A stretch of DNA of 64,000 bases. Source: Curtobacterium sp. 9128 (lineage in GTDB: Bacteria; Actinomycetota; Actinomycetes; Actinomycetales; Microbacteriaceae). The stretch's first letter is position 1, and every line of letters begins with the position of its first letter. The position numbers were made by a program, and so were the translations under genes. Below, piece by piece: positions 41,162-49,344 of the stretch. The notes beneath the pieces were generated by a model. The model was not told the DNA's origin, did not search any database, and saw nothing but the letters and a program-made list of their open reading frames with translations. The stretch lies in NCBI RefSeq assembly GCF_900086645.1, contig NZ_LT576451.1:1364001-1428000 (forward strand). The letters are read 5' to 3'.

Positions 41162-42011
41162 GGCCGGCGTCCGCCGGTCCCTGCGACGCACCGGCCTCGC
41201 ATGCACCGGGTCCCTCGTGAAGTGGGTGTACCTCGGCATCGGACTCGTGTTCGCGCTCGTGCCGTTCATCTGGATGGTCAGCGGGTCGTTCCGCTCCGAG
41301 GCCGACCTGTTCGGTCACCCCGCCAGCCTGTTCCCGACCAGCATCACCCTGCACGGCTACACCGGCGTCTGGCAGCAGCTGCCGTTCCTCCGGCTCCTGC
41401 TCAACTCGTTCGTCTTCACGGTCGTGACCACTGTGCTGACGCTGCTGTTCGACTCGATGTGTGCGTACGCCTTGGCCCGGATGCGGTTCGTCGGCCGGAA
41501 CGTGGCGTTCGTGCTCGTCATCGCGACGCTCATGGTGCCGTTCCAGGTGACCCTGATCCCGGTGTTCGTGGAGCTGTTCCACCTCGGGTGGCTCAACACG
41601 TACCAGGGCCTCATCATCCCGCGGGCCACCAGTGCGTTCGGCATCTTCCTGTTCCGGCAGTTCTTCGTCGACATCCCGACCGAGCTCGACGAGGCCGCCC
41701 GCATCGACGGCGCTGGACACTGGCGGATCTACTGGCAGGTCGTCCTGCCGCTCGCGAAGCCCGCCATCGCGACCGTCGCCGTGCTGAACGGGATGGCGCT
41801 GTGGAACGACCTGCTCTGGCCACTCGTCGTGACGACCTCGAACGACATGCTGACGCTCCCGGCCGGGCTGACGCTGTTCGGGGGAGCGCACGTGACCGAC
41901 CACGCGGTGCTGCTCGCCGGCGCCGTGATCTCGCTGCTGCCCATCGCCCTCGGGTTCTTCTTCGCGCAGAAGTTCTTCGTGGCGGGTGTCGCGACGACGG
42001 GGTTGAAGTGA
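41151..42011 (+). CDS. ABC sugar permease, MalG type
   Basis: A 286-residue permease with six transmembrane segments (first: KWVYLGIGLVFALVPFIWMV). The EAA loop is TELDEAARIDGAGHWRIYWQ, and the C-terminus FAQKFFVAGVATTGLK is typical of CUT1 MalG-like proteins. Its start lies inside the previous gene (11-base overlap) and its stop overlaps the GH1 GTG, so the operon is tightly coupled. It partners the 40199 permease. Confidence 0.93.
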
Positions 42012-43321
42012 CCCTCGGGGCATTCGCGCCGGGGACCTTCACCTTCGTCGCCGGCATCGAGGACACCTGCGTGTACCCACCGGCGCGGTTCGACATGCTG
42101 CCGCTCGACGAGCACGAGCTGACCGGGCACGACGATGCCTGGCGGAGCGACCTGGACGTCGTCGCATCGCTCGGCGCGACGGCGCTCCGCTACGGGGTCG
42201 ACTGGCCGCGCGTCCACCTCGCACCAGGGGTCTTCGACTGGGCGGTGCTCGACGAGCGACTGTCGTACGCCGCGTCCCTCGGGCTCACCGTGATCGCCGA
42301 CCTGGTGCACTACGGCACGCCGACCTGGCTCGAAGACTCGTTCGCCGATCCGGCGTACCCGGCCGCGGTCGCCTCCTTCGCGGGGGCGTTCGCCGCCAGG
42401 TACGCCGGGGTCGTCGACCACATGACCCCGCTCAACGAGCCGATCACGACCGCTTCGTTCGCGGGGCTCCGCGGGGTGTGGCCACCGGCGCTCACCGGGT
42501 GGGACGGATGGACCCGGGTCGTGCTCGGCATCGCGACGGGGTTCCAACAGACGGTCGCCGCGGTCCGGTCCGCGAACCCGGACGCCGTCATCGTGCACGT
42601 CGAGGCATCGTCGCTCTACACGACGGACTCCTCGGCGCTCGCCGACGAGGCCGATCTGCTCGAGGCGATCGGCTGGATCCCGACCGACCTCGTCACGGGC
42701 CGGGTGACGCCTGACCACCCGTCCCACGACTGGCTCGTCGAGCACGGCGCATCCAGGGCAGCCCTCGCCGAGCTCGTCGACGGCGCCGTCACGATCGACC
42801 TCCTCGGCGTGAACTACTACCCGGACCTCTCGCCGCGGCGACTCGTCGACGGGCCGGACGGCACCGTGCAGCAGGCGTACGACCGCTGGTCCGACGGCCT
42901 CGTCGAGTCGCTGACCCGGTTCGCTGATCGGTACGGCCTGCCGATGATCGTCACCGAGACCTCGATCGAGGGAGACGACGCGGTCCGCGAATCCTGGGTC
43001 CGCGACTCGATCGCCGCGGTCCGGACGCTCGCGGCCGCAGGTGTCGACGTCCGCGGATGGACGTGGTGGCCGGTGTTCGACTTCGTGGACTGGTCGTACG
43101 CATCGGGCGGTCGGAACGTCGAGGAGTTCGCCGTCGCACCGGAGCTGGTCGCCGACCGGATCGCCGCCGGGGCGAAGACCCCGTACCTGCGGCGGATGGG
43201 GCTCGTCCGGCTCGACGAGCAACCGGACGGGTCGCTCGCGCGGGTCCCGACCGGTGCTGCCGACGTCTACCGGGAGCTCGCCGCCGTCCGCGACACCGCG
43301 CCCGTGGATGACGCTCGATGA
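42008..43321 (+). CDS. GH1-family beta-glycosidase
   Basis: A 437-residue glycoside hydrolase family 1-like enzyme, starting at GTG. The acid/base lies in TPLNEPITT (Glu144) and the nucleophile in MIVTETSIEG (Glu317). WPRVHLAPGVFDWAVLDERL and DLLGVNYYPDLSPR fit the same TIM barrel. The nucleophile motif TETS departs from the classical TENG, so it is a divergent member, and GH5-like activity cannot be excluded. There is no signal peptide, so it hydrolyses imported glycosides. It is the last gene of the LacI-controlled operon. Confidence 0.85.
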   Translation: MTLGAFAPGTFTFVAGIEDTCVYPPARFDMLPLDEHELTGHDDAWRSDLDVVASLGATALRYGVDWPRVHLAPGVFDWAVLDERLSYAASLGLTVIADLVHYGTPTWLEDSFADPAYPAAVASFAGAFAARYAGVVDHMTPLNEPITTASFAGLRGVWPPALTGWDGWTRVVLGIATGFQQTVAAVRSANPDAVIVHVEASSLYTTDSSALADEADLLEAIGWIPTDLVTGRVTPDHPSHDWLVEHGASRAALAELVDGAVTIDLLGVNYYPDLSPRRLVDGPDGTVQQAYDRWSDGLVESLTRFADRYGLPMIVTETSIEGDDAVRESWVRDSIAAVRTLAAAGVDVRGWTWWPVFDFVDWSYASGGRNVEEFAVAPELVADRIAAGAKTPYLRRMGLVRLDEQPDGSLARVPTGAADVYRELAAVRDTAPVDDAR

Positions 43322-43405
43322 CGCCGGGCGGTCACCATCCGGAGAGGGATGCTTATGCTCCGTGGAACGGCCGCGTCGGCCGCGCCTGAACCCGGAGGTC
43401 CCGAG

Positions 43406-44068
43406 ATGCCAGCACCGTCCATCGCAGCGCAGGTCGACACGTTCAACGAGGGGTTCACCGAGCAGATCGGGCCGGAGCTCTCAGCGGTGTTCGACGGTGA
43501 GCAGGAGGATCTGCGAACTGCCGGGGTGCCGGAGACGGCCATCGGCGAGGGCGATGTCTTCCCGGACGCCGAGCTCCTGACGGCGACCGGAGACGCGCAG
43601 GGCCTCCGGGACGCGCGTGGGGACGGCGTGAGCGTCCTCGTGTTCTACCGGGGCGCGTGGTGCCCCTACTGCAACCTGACGCTCCGGACCTACCAGCAGG
43701 AGCTGCTGCCGGCCCTGCGCGAGCGCGGAGTCTCCCTGGTCGCGATCTCGCCGCAGACGCCGGAGGCGTCCGAGCAGGCGGTCGCGAACGGCGAGCTCGA
43801 GTTCGCCGTGCTGTCCGACGTCGGCAACGCGCTCGCCGAACGCATCGGGATCGTCACCGAGCCGAGTGCCGACGCGCGGCGGGCGCACACCGCGCTCGGG
43901 TTCGACGTCGCGGACAGCAATGCCGACGCGACCGCTCGGATCCCGTTCCCGTCCGTGTTCGTCCTCGACGCCGACGGAGTGGTGCGGTTCGCCGACGTCA
44001 AGGTCGACTACACCACGAGGACCGAGGTCGCCACGATCCTCGACGCCGTCGAGCGCGCGACGAGGTAG
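43406..44068 (+). CDS. Peroxiredoxin (AhpC/TSA family)
   Basis: A 220-residue thiol peroxidase. The active site sits in VLVFYRGAWCPYCNLTLRTY, with Cys86 and Cys89 in a CPYC arrangement, more like the thioredoxin-like peroxiredoxins of this subgroup. AISPQTPEASEQAVANGELE and a late [20 protein letters not shown] complete the fold. GGAGG is seven bases before the ATG. The ~50-residue N-terminal extension is helical. It would reduce hydroperoxides in the cytoplasm. A TATGCT box (43357-43362) may be its -10. Confidence 0.9.
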   Translation: MPAPSIAAQVDTFNEGFTEQIGPELSAVFDGEQEDLRTAGVPETAIGEGDVFPDAELLTATGDAQGLRDARGDGVSVLVFYRGAWCPYCNLTLRTYQQELLPALRERGVSLVAISPQTPEASEQAVANGELEFAVLSDVGNALAERIGIVTEPSADARRAHTALGFDVADSNADATARIPFPSVFVLDADGVVRFADVKVDYTTRTEVATILDAVERATR

Positions 44069-44096
44069 TCGCGACGCACCGGTCGGAGCGTGCTGG

Positions 44097-45518
44097 TCAG
44101 GCCTGGGCGACCGGTCCATCCGGTGCGGGTGGACCGGGCACGAGCGGGAGCGCGTCGCTGGTGGAGCGGAGGGACTCCTGTCGGAGTTCGAGCTGCGCGA
44201 CCGCCAGCGCCGCGAGGTCCCGCAGGTTCGCGAGGTCGGCCTCGGTCGCGGTCCTGGCCCGCGTGTCGAGCACCGCGAGGGTCCCGATCGGGGCTCCGTC
44301 GTGCCGCAGCAACGGGACGCTGACGTAGAAGCGGATACCGAGGGGGCCGGTGACGAGCGGGCTGTCGCGCATCTCCGGGTGGGTCGAGCCGTCGGGGATC
44401 ACCACCGGGACCGCGACCGGGGCGAACCCGTTCCGGAAGCTGATGTGCTGGGCGGCGTCGTCCACGCCGTCCGCGATGTACGACTGCGACCACTCCCGGT
44501 CCTCGTCGAGCGCCTCGACCAGCGCGATCGGTGCGTCGAAGAGTCGGGCGGCCATGGCGGTGGTGCGCCGGAGGGCTTCCTCCGGCAGGACGTCGAGCGT
44601 CGTCGGACGGCCGCTCTCGGCGGGTCGAGGCGGCACGGGTGTCGTCGGCTCGACCACGCGGTCGGCGCTCGAGGAGTCGGCGATCACGACGTCCCGGAGC
44701 GACGCCACGAGCGCAGCCCCCGTCGGCCGCGATGCGGGATCCCGCGCGGTCATCGCGGAGAGGAGTCCGCTCCAGTGTGCCGGCAGGGGATCAGGGACCA
44801 CCGGGTCACGGGACAGCCGGGCGACCGCCGACTCGACGAGCGACCCGGGGAACTCCCGCCGTCGTGTGAAGCACTGGAGCAGGACCAGTCCGAGGGAGTA
44901 CACGTCGCTCGCGGGTCCGACGTCGGACCCGCTCGCCTGCTCCGGGCTGAGGTAGGCGGCCGTCCCGGTGGTCACGCCGTCGGCCGTCAGCCGTTCGACC
45001 CCCTCGGCGAGGGCGATCCCGAAGTCGGTCAGGCTGGCCCTGGCGCGGTCCGAGCCGTTGCCGTAGTCCACGAGCAGGATGTTCGACGGCTTGATGTCGC
45101 GGTGGACGACGCCGCGTGCGTGGATGTAGTCGAGCGCTTCCGCCATGTCGAAGCCGATCTCGGCGATGTGCCGGGACGCCAGTGGCCCGACGGCCAGACG
45201 CGCCTCGAGGTCCTGTCCGGTCACGAGCGCCATCACGATGAACCGGCGGTGGCGGCCCTCGTGGTCGTCGACGACGCCTGCGTCGAGCAGGCTCACGAGG
45301 TTGTGGTGCTGCAGGGACGCCAGGACGCCCTGCTCCGTCTCCTGACGCGCGATGTCGACCGTGCCGGCGTGGAACACCTTCACCGCGACGGGGCGGTGCA
45401 GGACCTCGTCCCATGCGCGGTGGACGACGGACATGCCGCCCTGACCGATGACGGACTCCAGGCGGTACCGCCCGGCGAGGAGCGTGGCCTCCTGGCCTTG
45501 ATCGTCCAGCGGGGGCAT
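44097..45518 (-). CDS. Ser/Thr protein kinase with C-terminal GAF domain
   Basis: A 473-residue Hanks-type kinase. The Gly-rich loop is IGQGGMSVVHRAW, the catalytic Lys is in PVAVKVFH, the HRD motif is VVHRDIKPSNILL, DFG appears as LTDFGIAL, and an APE-like SPEQASG follows. After a ~30-residue linker comes a GAF domain (~315-450) with LPEEALRRTTAMAARLFDAP, QHISFRNGFAPV and FYVSVPLLRHDGAPIGTLAV. No transmembrane segment or PASTA repeat is seen, so it is cytoplasmic. The GAF part may sense a small ligand or redox state. It is convergent with peroxiredoxin and divergent from the 125-residue protein. Confidence 0.9.
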   Translation of the reverse strand: MPPLDDQGQEATLLAGRYRLESVIGQGGMSVVHRAWDEVLHRPVAVKVFHAGTVDIARQETEQGVLASLQHHNLVSLLDAGVVDDHEGRHRRFIVMALVTGQDLEARLAVGPLASRHIAEIGFDMAEALDYIHARGVVHRDIKPSNILLVDYGNGSDRARASLTDFGIALAEGVERLTADGVTTGTAAYLSPEQASGSDVGPASDVYSLGLVLLQCFTRRREFPGSLVESAVARLSRDPVVPDPLPAHWSGLLSAMTARDPASRPTGAALVASLRDVVIADSSSADRVVEPTTPVPPRPAESGRPTTLDVLPEEALRRTTAMAARLFDAPIALVEALDEDREWSQSYIADGVDDAAQHISFRNGFAPVAVPVVIPDGSTHPEMRDSPLVTGPLGIRFYVSVPLLRHDGAPIGTLAVLDTRARTATEADLANLRDLAALAVAQLELRQESLRSTSDALPLVPGPPAPDGPVAQA

Positions 45519-45638
45519 CGTTCCTCGTTCTCGTTCCGGTGATCGAGATGCATCATCCCATCCCGGAGCTCGCCGGAGCCGCCGCCTGCGCACACCGGCT
45601 GACGGCGGAACCTTCGGTCGGACGGCAGAATCGGTCCC

Positions 45639-46016
45639 ATGCAGCCCACGCCGAAAGCCGACGTCACCGCAGCGCTCATCGCCCTCACCGGGCAGGGTGA
45701 GCACCCCATCGTCGTCAGCGCCGAGGGAGACCGCATCACCGGCACCTGGTCGACGAACCTGTCCGGGCAGCCCACCGGCGACGGCGGTGTCACCCTCCTC
45801 GGCAACGCCACCTGGAACTGGCACGTCACCCTCCTCGACGAGGGCGTCTACAAGGCGTCGATGAGCTCGAGGAACTGGCCGGACGGCGGCGGGTACTTCA
45901 GCTTCAGGTCCTCGTGGGTCGCCGCCCCGATGAAGCGGGTCCTCGCCGACCACGGCTGGCAGCGTCGGAAGAACCCGTTCGTGCGTGCGTGGGCAACGCT
46001 CACCGGCAGGCGGTGA
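45639..46016 (+). CDS. 125-residue hypothetical protein
   Basis: A small soluble protein: ALIALTGQGEHPIVVSAEGD then RITGTWSTN, LGNATWNWHVTLLDEGVYKA and YFSFRSSWVAAPMKRVLADH. The beta-rich start and Trp-rich middle are distinctive, but I do not recognise a named family. There is no signal peptide. It has no evident Shine-Dalgarno; a CAGAAT box seven bases before the ATG could indicate a leaderless mRNA. It lies just outside the left direct repeat of the islet, so it is presumably part of the ancestral chromosome next to the VIT1-family gene. Confidence 0.65.
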   Translation: MQPTPKADVTAALIALTGQGEHPIVVSAEGDRITGTWSTNLSGQPTGDGGVTLLGNATWNWHVTLLDEGVYKASMSSRNWPDGGGYFSFRSSWVAAPMKRVLADHGWQRRKNPFVRAWATLTGRR

Positions 46017-46048
46017 CGGCAGCGCTGCCCCACCCGGTGATCCCCGCA

Positions 46049-46075
46049 GTCAGAGCGCATGCGCGCCGAGCAGGG
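46049..46075. repeat. Left 27-bp direct repeat of the islet
   Basis: These 27 bases are identical and in the same orientation to 49345-49371. They correspond to the last codons (LLGAHAL, stop) of the VIT1-family gene read on the minus strand, but here they lie in non-coding sequence. This is the pattern left when an element integrates at the 3' end of a gene and restores it. Confidence 0.9.
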
Positions 46076-46112
46076 CCGGGCATGCCGACGCTGGACCTGC
46101 CAGGCTGACGGG

Positions 46113-46874
46113 ATGGAGGACGAGCCGGCCTGGGTGCAGCGCCTGCGCGAGGGTGCGTTCCCACCGGTCCGCTGGCTGCTCGTCGCGATGGCCGCGGTGA
46201 CCGTCGTCGGCGCGCTGCTGCTCTGGGCCGAGGCGCTCCACCTGCGCTGGGTCGCGGACCTCTGGGAACACACGCGACGCGTCGGCGTCGTCGTCCTCGT
46301 TCCGCTCGCCATGGTGGTCGCCGGCCCCGCGGTGTCGCTCGCCGTCTGGTGGACCGGCCAGCGAGACCGGCGTGCGATGGCCCGTGTCCGTGCCGCCGGC
46401 GACACGGTGGACCTGTACCTGCCGGTCGGCACGCCGACGATCCGCGAGCCGGACGAGCTGCCGGACCCGGCTCCCACGCTCTGGACGGTCGACGCTGCCG
46501 GGCTGCGCGGCTGGACCGGTGGTTCGGCCGGTCCGGTGCACGAGCTGCCCTGGGTGCGGATCCGCCGGATCGCTGTCGCGACCCGGCGTGCCCGCGGCAG
46601 CGACGAGGACTACGGCGTGTGGATCGACACCGATCGCGGACACGTCGTGCTCGCCCCCCGCACCGCCCTCGGACGTCCGGGGACGGCGGGCGCGGGCGCG
46701 TTGCGTGACGTCGTCGACGTACTCCGGCGGCTCTCGGAGGAGCCCGCGGCGCGGGCGCCGAAACCGTCGGGGGAGTCAGCCGTCCTGGGTCCTGCGGTCC
46801 GGGACGGCTCGTCGGGCGATGGCAGCGGCGGCGAGCGTCCCAGTCGCGACCACCGACAGGGTGACGAGCCGTGA
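46113..46874 (+). CDS. Two-helix membrane protein in the islet
   Basis: A 253-residue protein with two transmembrane segments (WLLVAMAAVTVVGALLLWAE ~20-40 and GVVVLVPLAMVVAGPAVSLA ~57-78) followed by a ~170-residue cytoplasmic domain. That domain has VDLYLPVGTPTIREPDELPD, ELPWVRIRRIAVATRR and DEDYGVWIDTDRGHVVLAPR, a PH-like beta pattern. The charged tail (~220-253) is encoded opposite the last 33 codons of the MFS gene (99-bp convergent overlap). Its codon use is as GC-rich as the core genome, unlike the peptide and 326-residue genes. Function unknown. Confidence 0.65.
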   Translation: MEDEPAWVQRLREGAFPPVRWLLVAMAAVTVVGALLLWAEALHLRWVADLWEHTRRVGVVVLVPLAMVVAGPAVSLAVWWTGQRDRRAMARVRAAGDTVDLYLPVGTPTIREPDELPDPAPTLWTVDAAGLRGWTGGSAGPVHELPWVRIRRIAVATRRARGSDEDYGVWIDTDRGHVVLAPRTALGRPGTAGAGALRDVVDVLRRLSEEPAARAPKPSGESAVLGPAVRDGSSGDGSGGERPSRDHRQGDEP

Positions 46875-47969
46875 CGTGTGCAGGTACAGCGAACCGAGGG
46901 CCGCCGGCGAGACCGACGTGAGCACGAGCGAGAGCACCGAACTCGCCCCGGAGGTCCGCGCCTGCAGGCCAGCAGGGGTCCACGAGGCGAGCGTGATGGC
47001 GGCCGAGACCCCGAGCGCGGGGATGCTGAACACGCCGACGGCTAGCGCGACCATCACGACCTGCACGGTCCCCCAGATCGCCATCGCGGCCATCGCCCCG
47101 GTCAGGACCGATAGGACGAGCACAAAGAGCTGACGCGTCGTCAGGCGACGCGAGAGGACGCCGCTGGCGACGCTGCCGAGCAGCGCAGCGAGGTTCACCA
47201 CGGTCTCGAGGAGACCGACGAGGCGGACGTCCGTCCCGCGGCTGATGAGGTCGATGGTGATGACAGCGCTGGCACCCGCGAGGAACATGTTGGCGATCGC
47301 GCTGACGACGACGACGGTGAGGAGCGGTCGCTGCTGCGCGATGAACGTGAAGCCGCGGAGGAGTTCCGACGGTGAGAACGACGGGCGATCGGCACCCGAG
47401 CGCGGGTACCGCAGGGCCAGCGGGATGAGCAGCACGCCACTGAGTGCCCAGCTCGCGCAGTCGACCAGGAACGGCAGCGCCGGGTCGGACGCGATGACGA
47501 GCCCGCTGACGGTTCCGGCCGCCGCAGCTGCTGCCTGCGCACGGATCGACACCACGCCGAAGAGTCTGGGGAGGTGCTCGCGCGGGGCGACGTGCACGAT
47601 CGCGGTGTTCTCTCCTCGCGCGGCGGCTGCGGTCACGAGGCCGGACAGGAGTGACAACACGCACCATGTCGGCAGCGTCGTCCTCCCCGCGTCCGCGAGG
47701 ATGAAAGCGGTGCCGGATGTCACGGCCCCGACGAGCGCGGCCCCGCCGATCACGAGCGGTGCCCGGACGAAGTCGGCCAATCCGCCGGCGAGATTGCCGA
47801 CGAGCACGCCCACGGCGGTGCAGGTGGCTACGGCGACACCGGCGCTCGGACCACCGAGATGATGGATCGCCACGTACGAGTACGCAAGTGCGCCGACCGC
47901 TCCGGAGAAGGTCGTCAGCGCCCGGGACCACAGGACGACCCAGAGGGCCGGACGGAGGTCGGCGCTCAC
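46776..47969 (-). CDS. MFS transporter, probable exporter of the islet product
   Basis: A 397-residue major-facilitator protein with about 12 helices, starting at GTG that overlaps the upstream stop (GTGA). It begins LRPALWVVLWSRALTTFSGA, has SYVAIHHLGGPSAGVAVATC and a mid-protein loop PRSGADRPSFSPSELLRGF. This arrangement, with the FxxR(A/S)L start and the central SPSELLRGFTFI loop, fits the EntS/MFS_3 exporter group that moves siderophores, macrolides and peptides outward. Position after the peptide and 326-residue genes suggests it exports their product or gives self-protection. Confidence 0.85.
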   Translation of the reverse strand: MSADLRPALWVVLWSRALTTFSGAVGALAYSYVAIHHLGGPSAGVAVATCTAVGVLVGNLAGGLADFVRAPLVIGGAALVGAVTSGTAFILADAGRTTLPTWCVLSLLSGLVTAAAARGENTAIVHVAPREHLPRLFGVVSIRAQAAAAAAGTVSGLVIASDPALPFLVDCASWALSGVLLIPLALRYPRSGADRPSFSPSELLRGFTFIAQQRPLLTVVVVSAIANMFLAGASAVITIDLISRGTDVRLVGLLETVVNLAALLGSVASGVLSRRLTTRQLFVLVLSVLTGAMAAMAIWGTVQVVMVALAVGVFSIPALGVSAAITLASWTPAGLQARTSGASSVLSLVLTSVSPAALGSLYLHTSRLVTLSVVATGTLAAAAIARRAVPDRRTQDG

Positions 47970-48946
47970 CAGCTCTCGACCCGGACGTCTGTTCCGACGA
48001 AATCGATGTGCGCGCCCTTGATGCCCATTCCGAAGGCGAGGTGGGCGCCGCCCCAAGCCTCGTTGATCTGGGAATTGACGGACCAGTCCGGATCGGCTCG
48101 CAGCTCCAGGGTGGACATCGCGAGCTCGATGAGCTGCCCACGAAGGGTCGGATCTGTGTATTGCAGCAATCGGTCCGTGAGATCTGTCCCGATCGCATCG
48201 CGGATACCTACGCAAGTGTTGCGTTCGATCTCGACGAGAAGGGGGAATCGCCCCGCTTCTCGAATCACGCCGACTTCTCGCCACGCGGAACTTGCCATCG
48301 GAATCGCGACCTCGGGAGCGATGACGTGGTGTGCGATCGACACTCCGTCGGCACAGAACCTCCCCGACAACGTAAAGCTGTTGACCGATGCTTGCGGGAC
48401 GATGCCGACTTCCAGGAACTGCGCGATGCTGACCCACTCACCCGGAGCGATCGAGGTCGTTCCTTTCGGGGGCATCAGTTGCACGTCATCGCCCAGCTGG
48501 ACAGCGATGTCCGTGCCCGCATCCGAGCTGAGTCGCAGGCCGGAGGGGGCGGTTGCAACCATGGTGACGAGATCGCGAGCGCTGTCGGCGGCTTTCGCGA
48601 AGTCGATGTGCAACAGCGCCCGCGGCAGATAGCTGATGGAGGCCGCGTCGGCGCCGAAGGATCGGAGCGGCACGACCAGAACGGCGGCCATGTCGAAGTG
48701 CTCCTTGAAGAAGCTGCTTTCGCCGCGCTCGGGAACGGAGACAGGGATCAGCACGACGTTGCCGGAAACCCCTTCACCCGACCGCAGCTCAGAGAAGTGG
48801 TGTGCAGAGACTCCGTGCGATCGAAACACCTCGACAATCTTGTCCGAATCACTCCAGAGATCGAAGACGGCATCGGGCCCGCCGAAAGCACCCGCGAGCA
48901 CCCTTTGCAGGTTCGGCCTGGTGATGACGTCGGACCCGATACCCAT
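47966..48946 (-). CDS. 326-residue islet protein, faintly M29-aminopeptidase-like
   Basis: No family is recognised with confidence. The C-terminal part reads SQINEAWGGAHLAFGMGIKG, then AHIDFVG. This parallels the HxAxG and HxD metal-binding end of M29 aminopeptidases, and TSIAPGEWVSIAQFLEVGIV parallels their P-x-GE strand with a metal-ligand Glu. The N-terminal ~110 residues (DLWSDSDKIVEVFRSHGVSA to FDMAAVLVVPLRSFG) would be the smaller domain. GAAGG precedes the ATG, which is 12 bases after the peptide stop. If the resemblance holds it could trim or bind the 80-residue peptide; an alternative is a RiPP-modifying protein of a new type. Codon use is less GC-rich than neighbours. Confidence 0.6.
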   Translation of the reverse strand: MGIGSDVITRPNLQRVLAGAFGGPDAVFDLWSDSDKIVEVFRSHGVSAHHFSELRSGEGVSGNVVLIPVSVPERGESSFFKEHFDMAAVLVVPLRSFGADAASISYLPRALLHIDFAKAADSARDLVTMVATAPSGLRLSSDAGTDIAVQLGDDVQLMPPKGTTSIAPGEWVSIAQFLEVGIVPQASVNSFTLSGRFCADGVSIAHHVIAPEVAIPMASSAWREVGVIREAGRFPLLVEIERNTCVGIRDAIGTDLTDRLLQYTDPTLRGQLIELAMSTLELRADPDWSVNSQINEAWGGAHLAFGMGIKGAHIDFVGTDVRVESW

Positions 48947-48958
48947 CGTCTGACCTTC

Positions 48959-49201
48959 TCAGAGCGCCGCGCTACAAGGGCAGGCGAGCTCGCCCCCTTG
49001 GCATACGGACAGATCGGTATCGTGATCGGAAGGACCGCGGTCTGCAGCGTCGGCCTCCACGACATAGCTCACCGTGTACCCGAGCTCGTCCTTCGGCTCG
49101 AGCACATCGGTGCCGAAACCGGGCACATCTTTCATCCAGTCCTCGACCAAAGAGTGTTCGTGCGTACCACGGAAGGTCATCACGCGAGACTGCTGAGGCA
49201 T
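48959..49201 (-). CDS. 80-residue Cys-tailed peptide, RiPP-precursor-like
   Basis: An 80-codon gene with an excellent AAGGAG seven bases before ATG 49201. The N-terminal ~60 residues are acidic and leader-like (TFRGTHEHSLVEDWMKDVPG, then DVLEPKDELGYTVSYVVEAD). The last ~15, SVCQGGELACPCSAAL, hold all three Cys (67, 74, 76) together with small and Ser residues. That leader-plus-Cys-tail shape is what ribosomally made, modified peptides look like. It is first in a cassette with the 326-residue protein and the MFS exporter. No lantibiotic synthetase, radical-SAM or YcaO enzyme is nearby, so the type of modification is unknown. A small metal-binding protein is an alternative. Confidence 0.65.
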   Translation of the reverse strand: MPQQSRVMTFRGTHEHSLVEDWMKDVPGFGTDVLEPKDELGYTVSYVVEADAADRGPSDHDTDLSVCQGGELACPCSAAL

Positions 49202-49274
49202 GATCATTCTCCTTAGTGATGAGTGGTTCGCTCCGTTCGGAGTGGGCAGCATGCTCGGCCCGTTTTCAGGCAGT

Positions 49275-49309
49275 AGACAAGCTTGTCTCTGTGAACGTAT
49301 ACGAAGTTC
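49275..49309. promoter_or_regulatory. Palindromes in the AT-rich promoter of the peptide cassette
   Basis: AGACAAGCTTGTCT (49275-49288) is a perfect 14-bp palindrome of TetR-operator style. GAAC...GTTC around CGTATACG (49293-49309) is a second, interrupted one. They lie 75-110 bases before the peptide start, in the lowest-GC part of the islet, and probably control the cassette. No TetR is encoded in the islet, so the regulator must be elsewhere. Confidence 0.55.
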
Positions 49310-49344
49310 TACTCGCTCGAAAAGAGCTTGCACTGCGCCCCGTC

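Noticed and set aside
48959-49201. Lanthipeptide, lasso peptide or sactipeptide precursor
   Set aside because: No LanM/LanB, lasso protease/cyclase or radical-SAM gene is nearby, so a specific RiPP class cannot be claimed.
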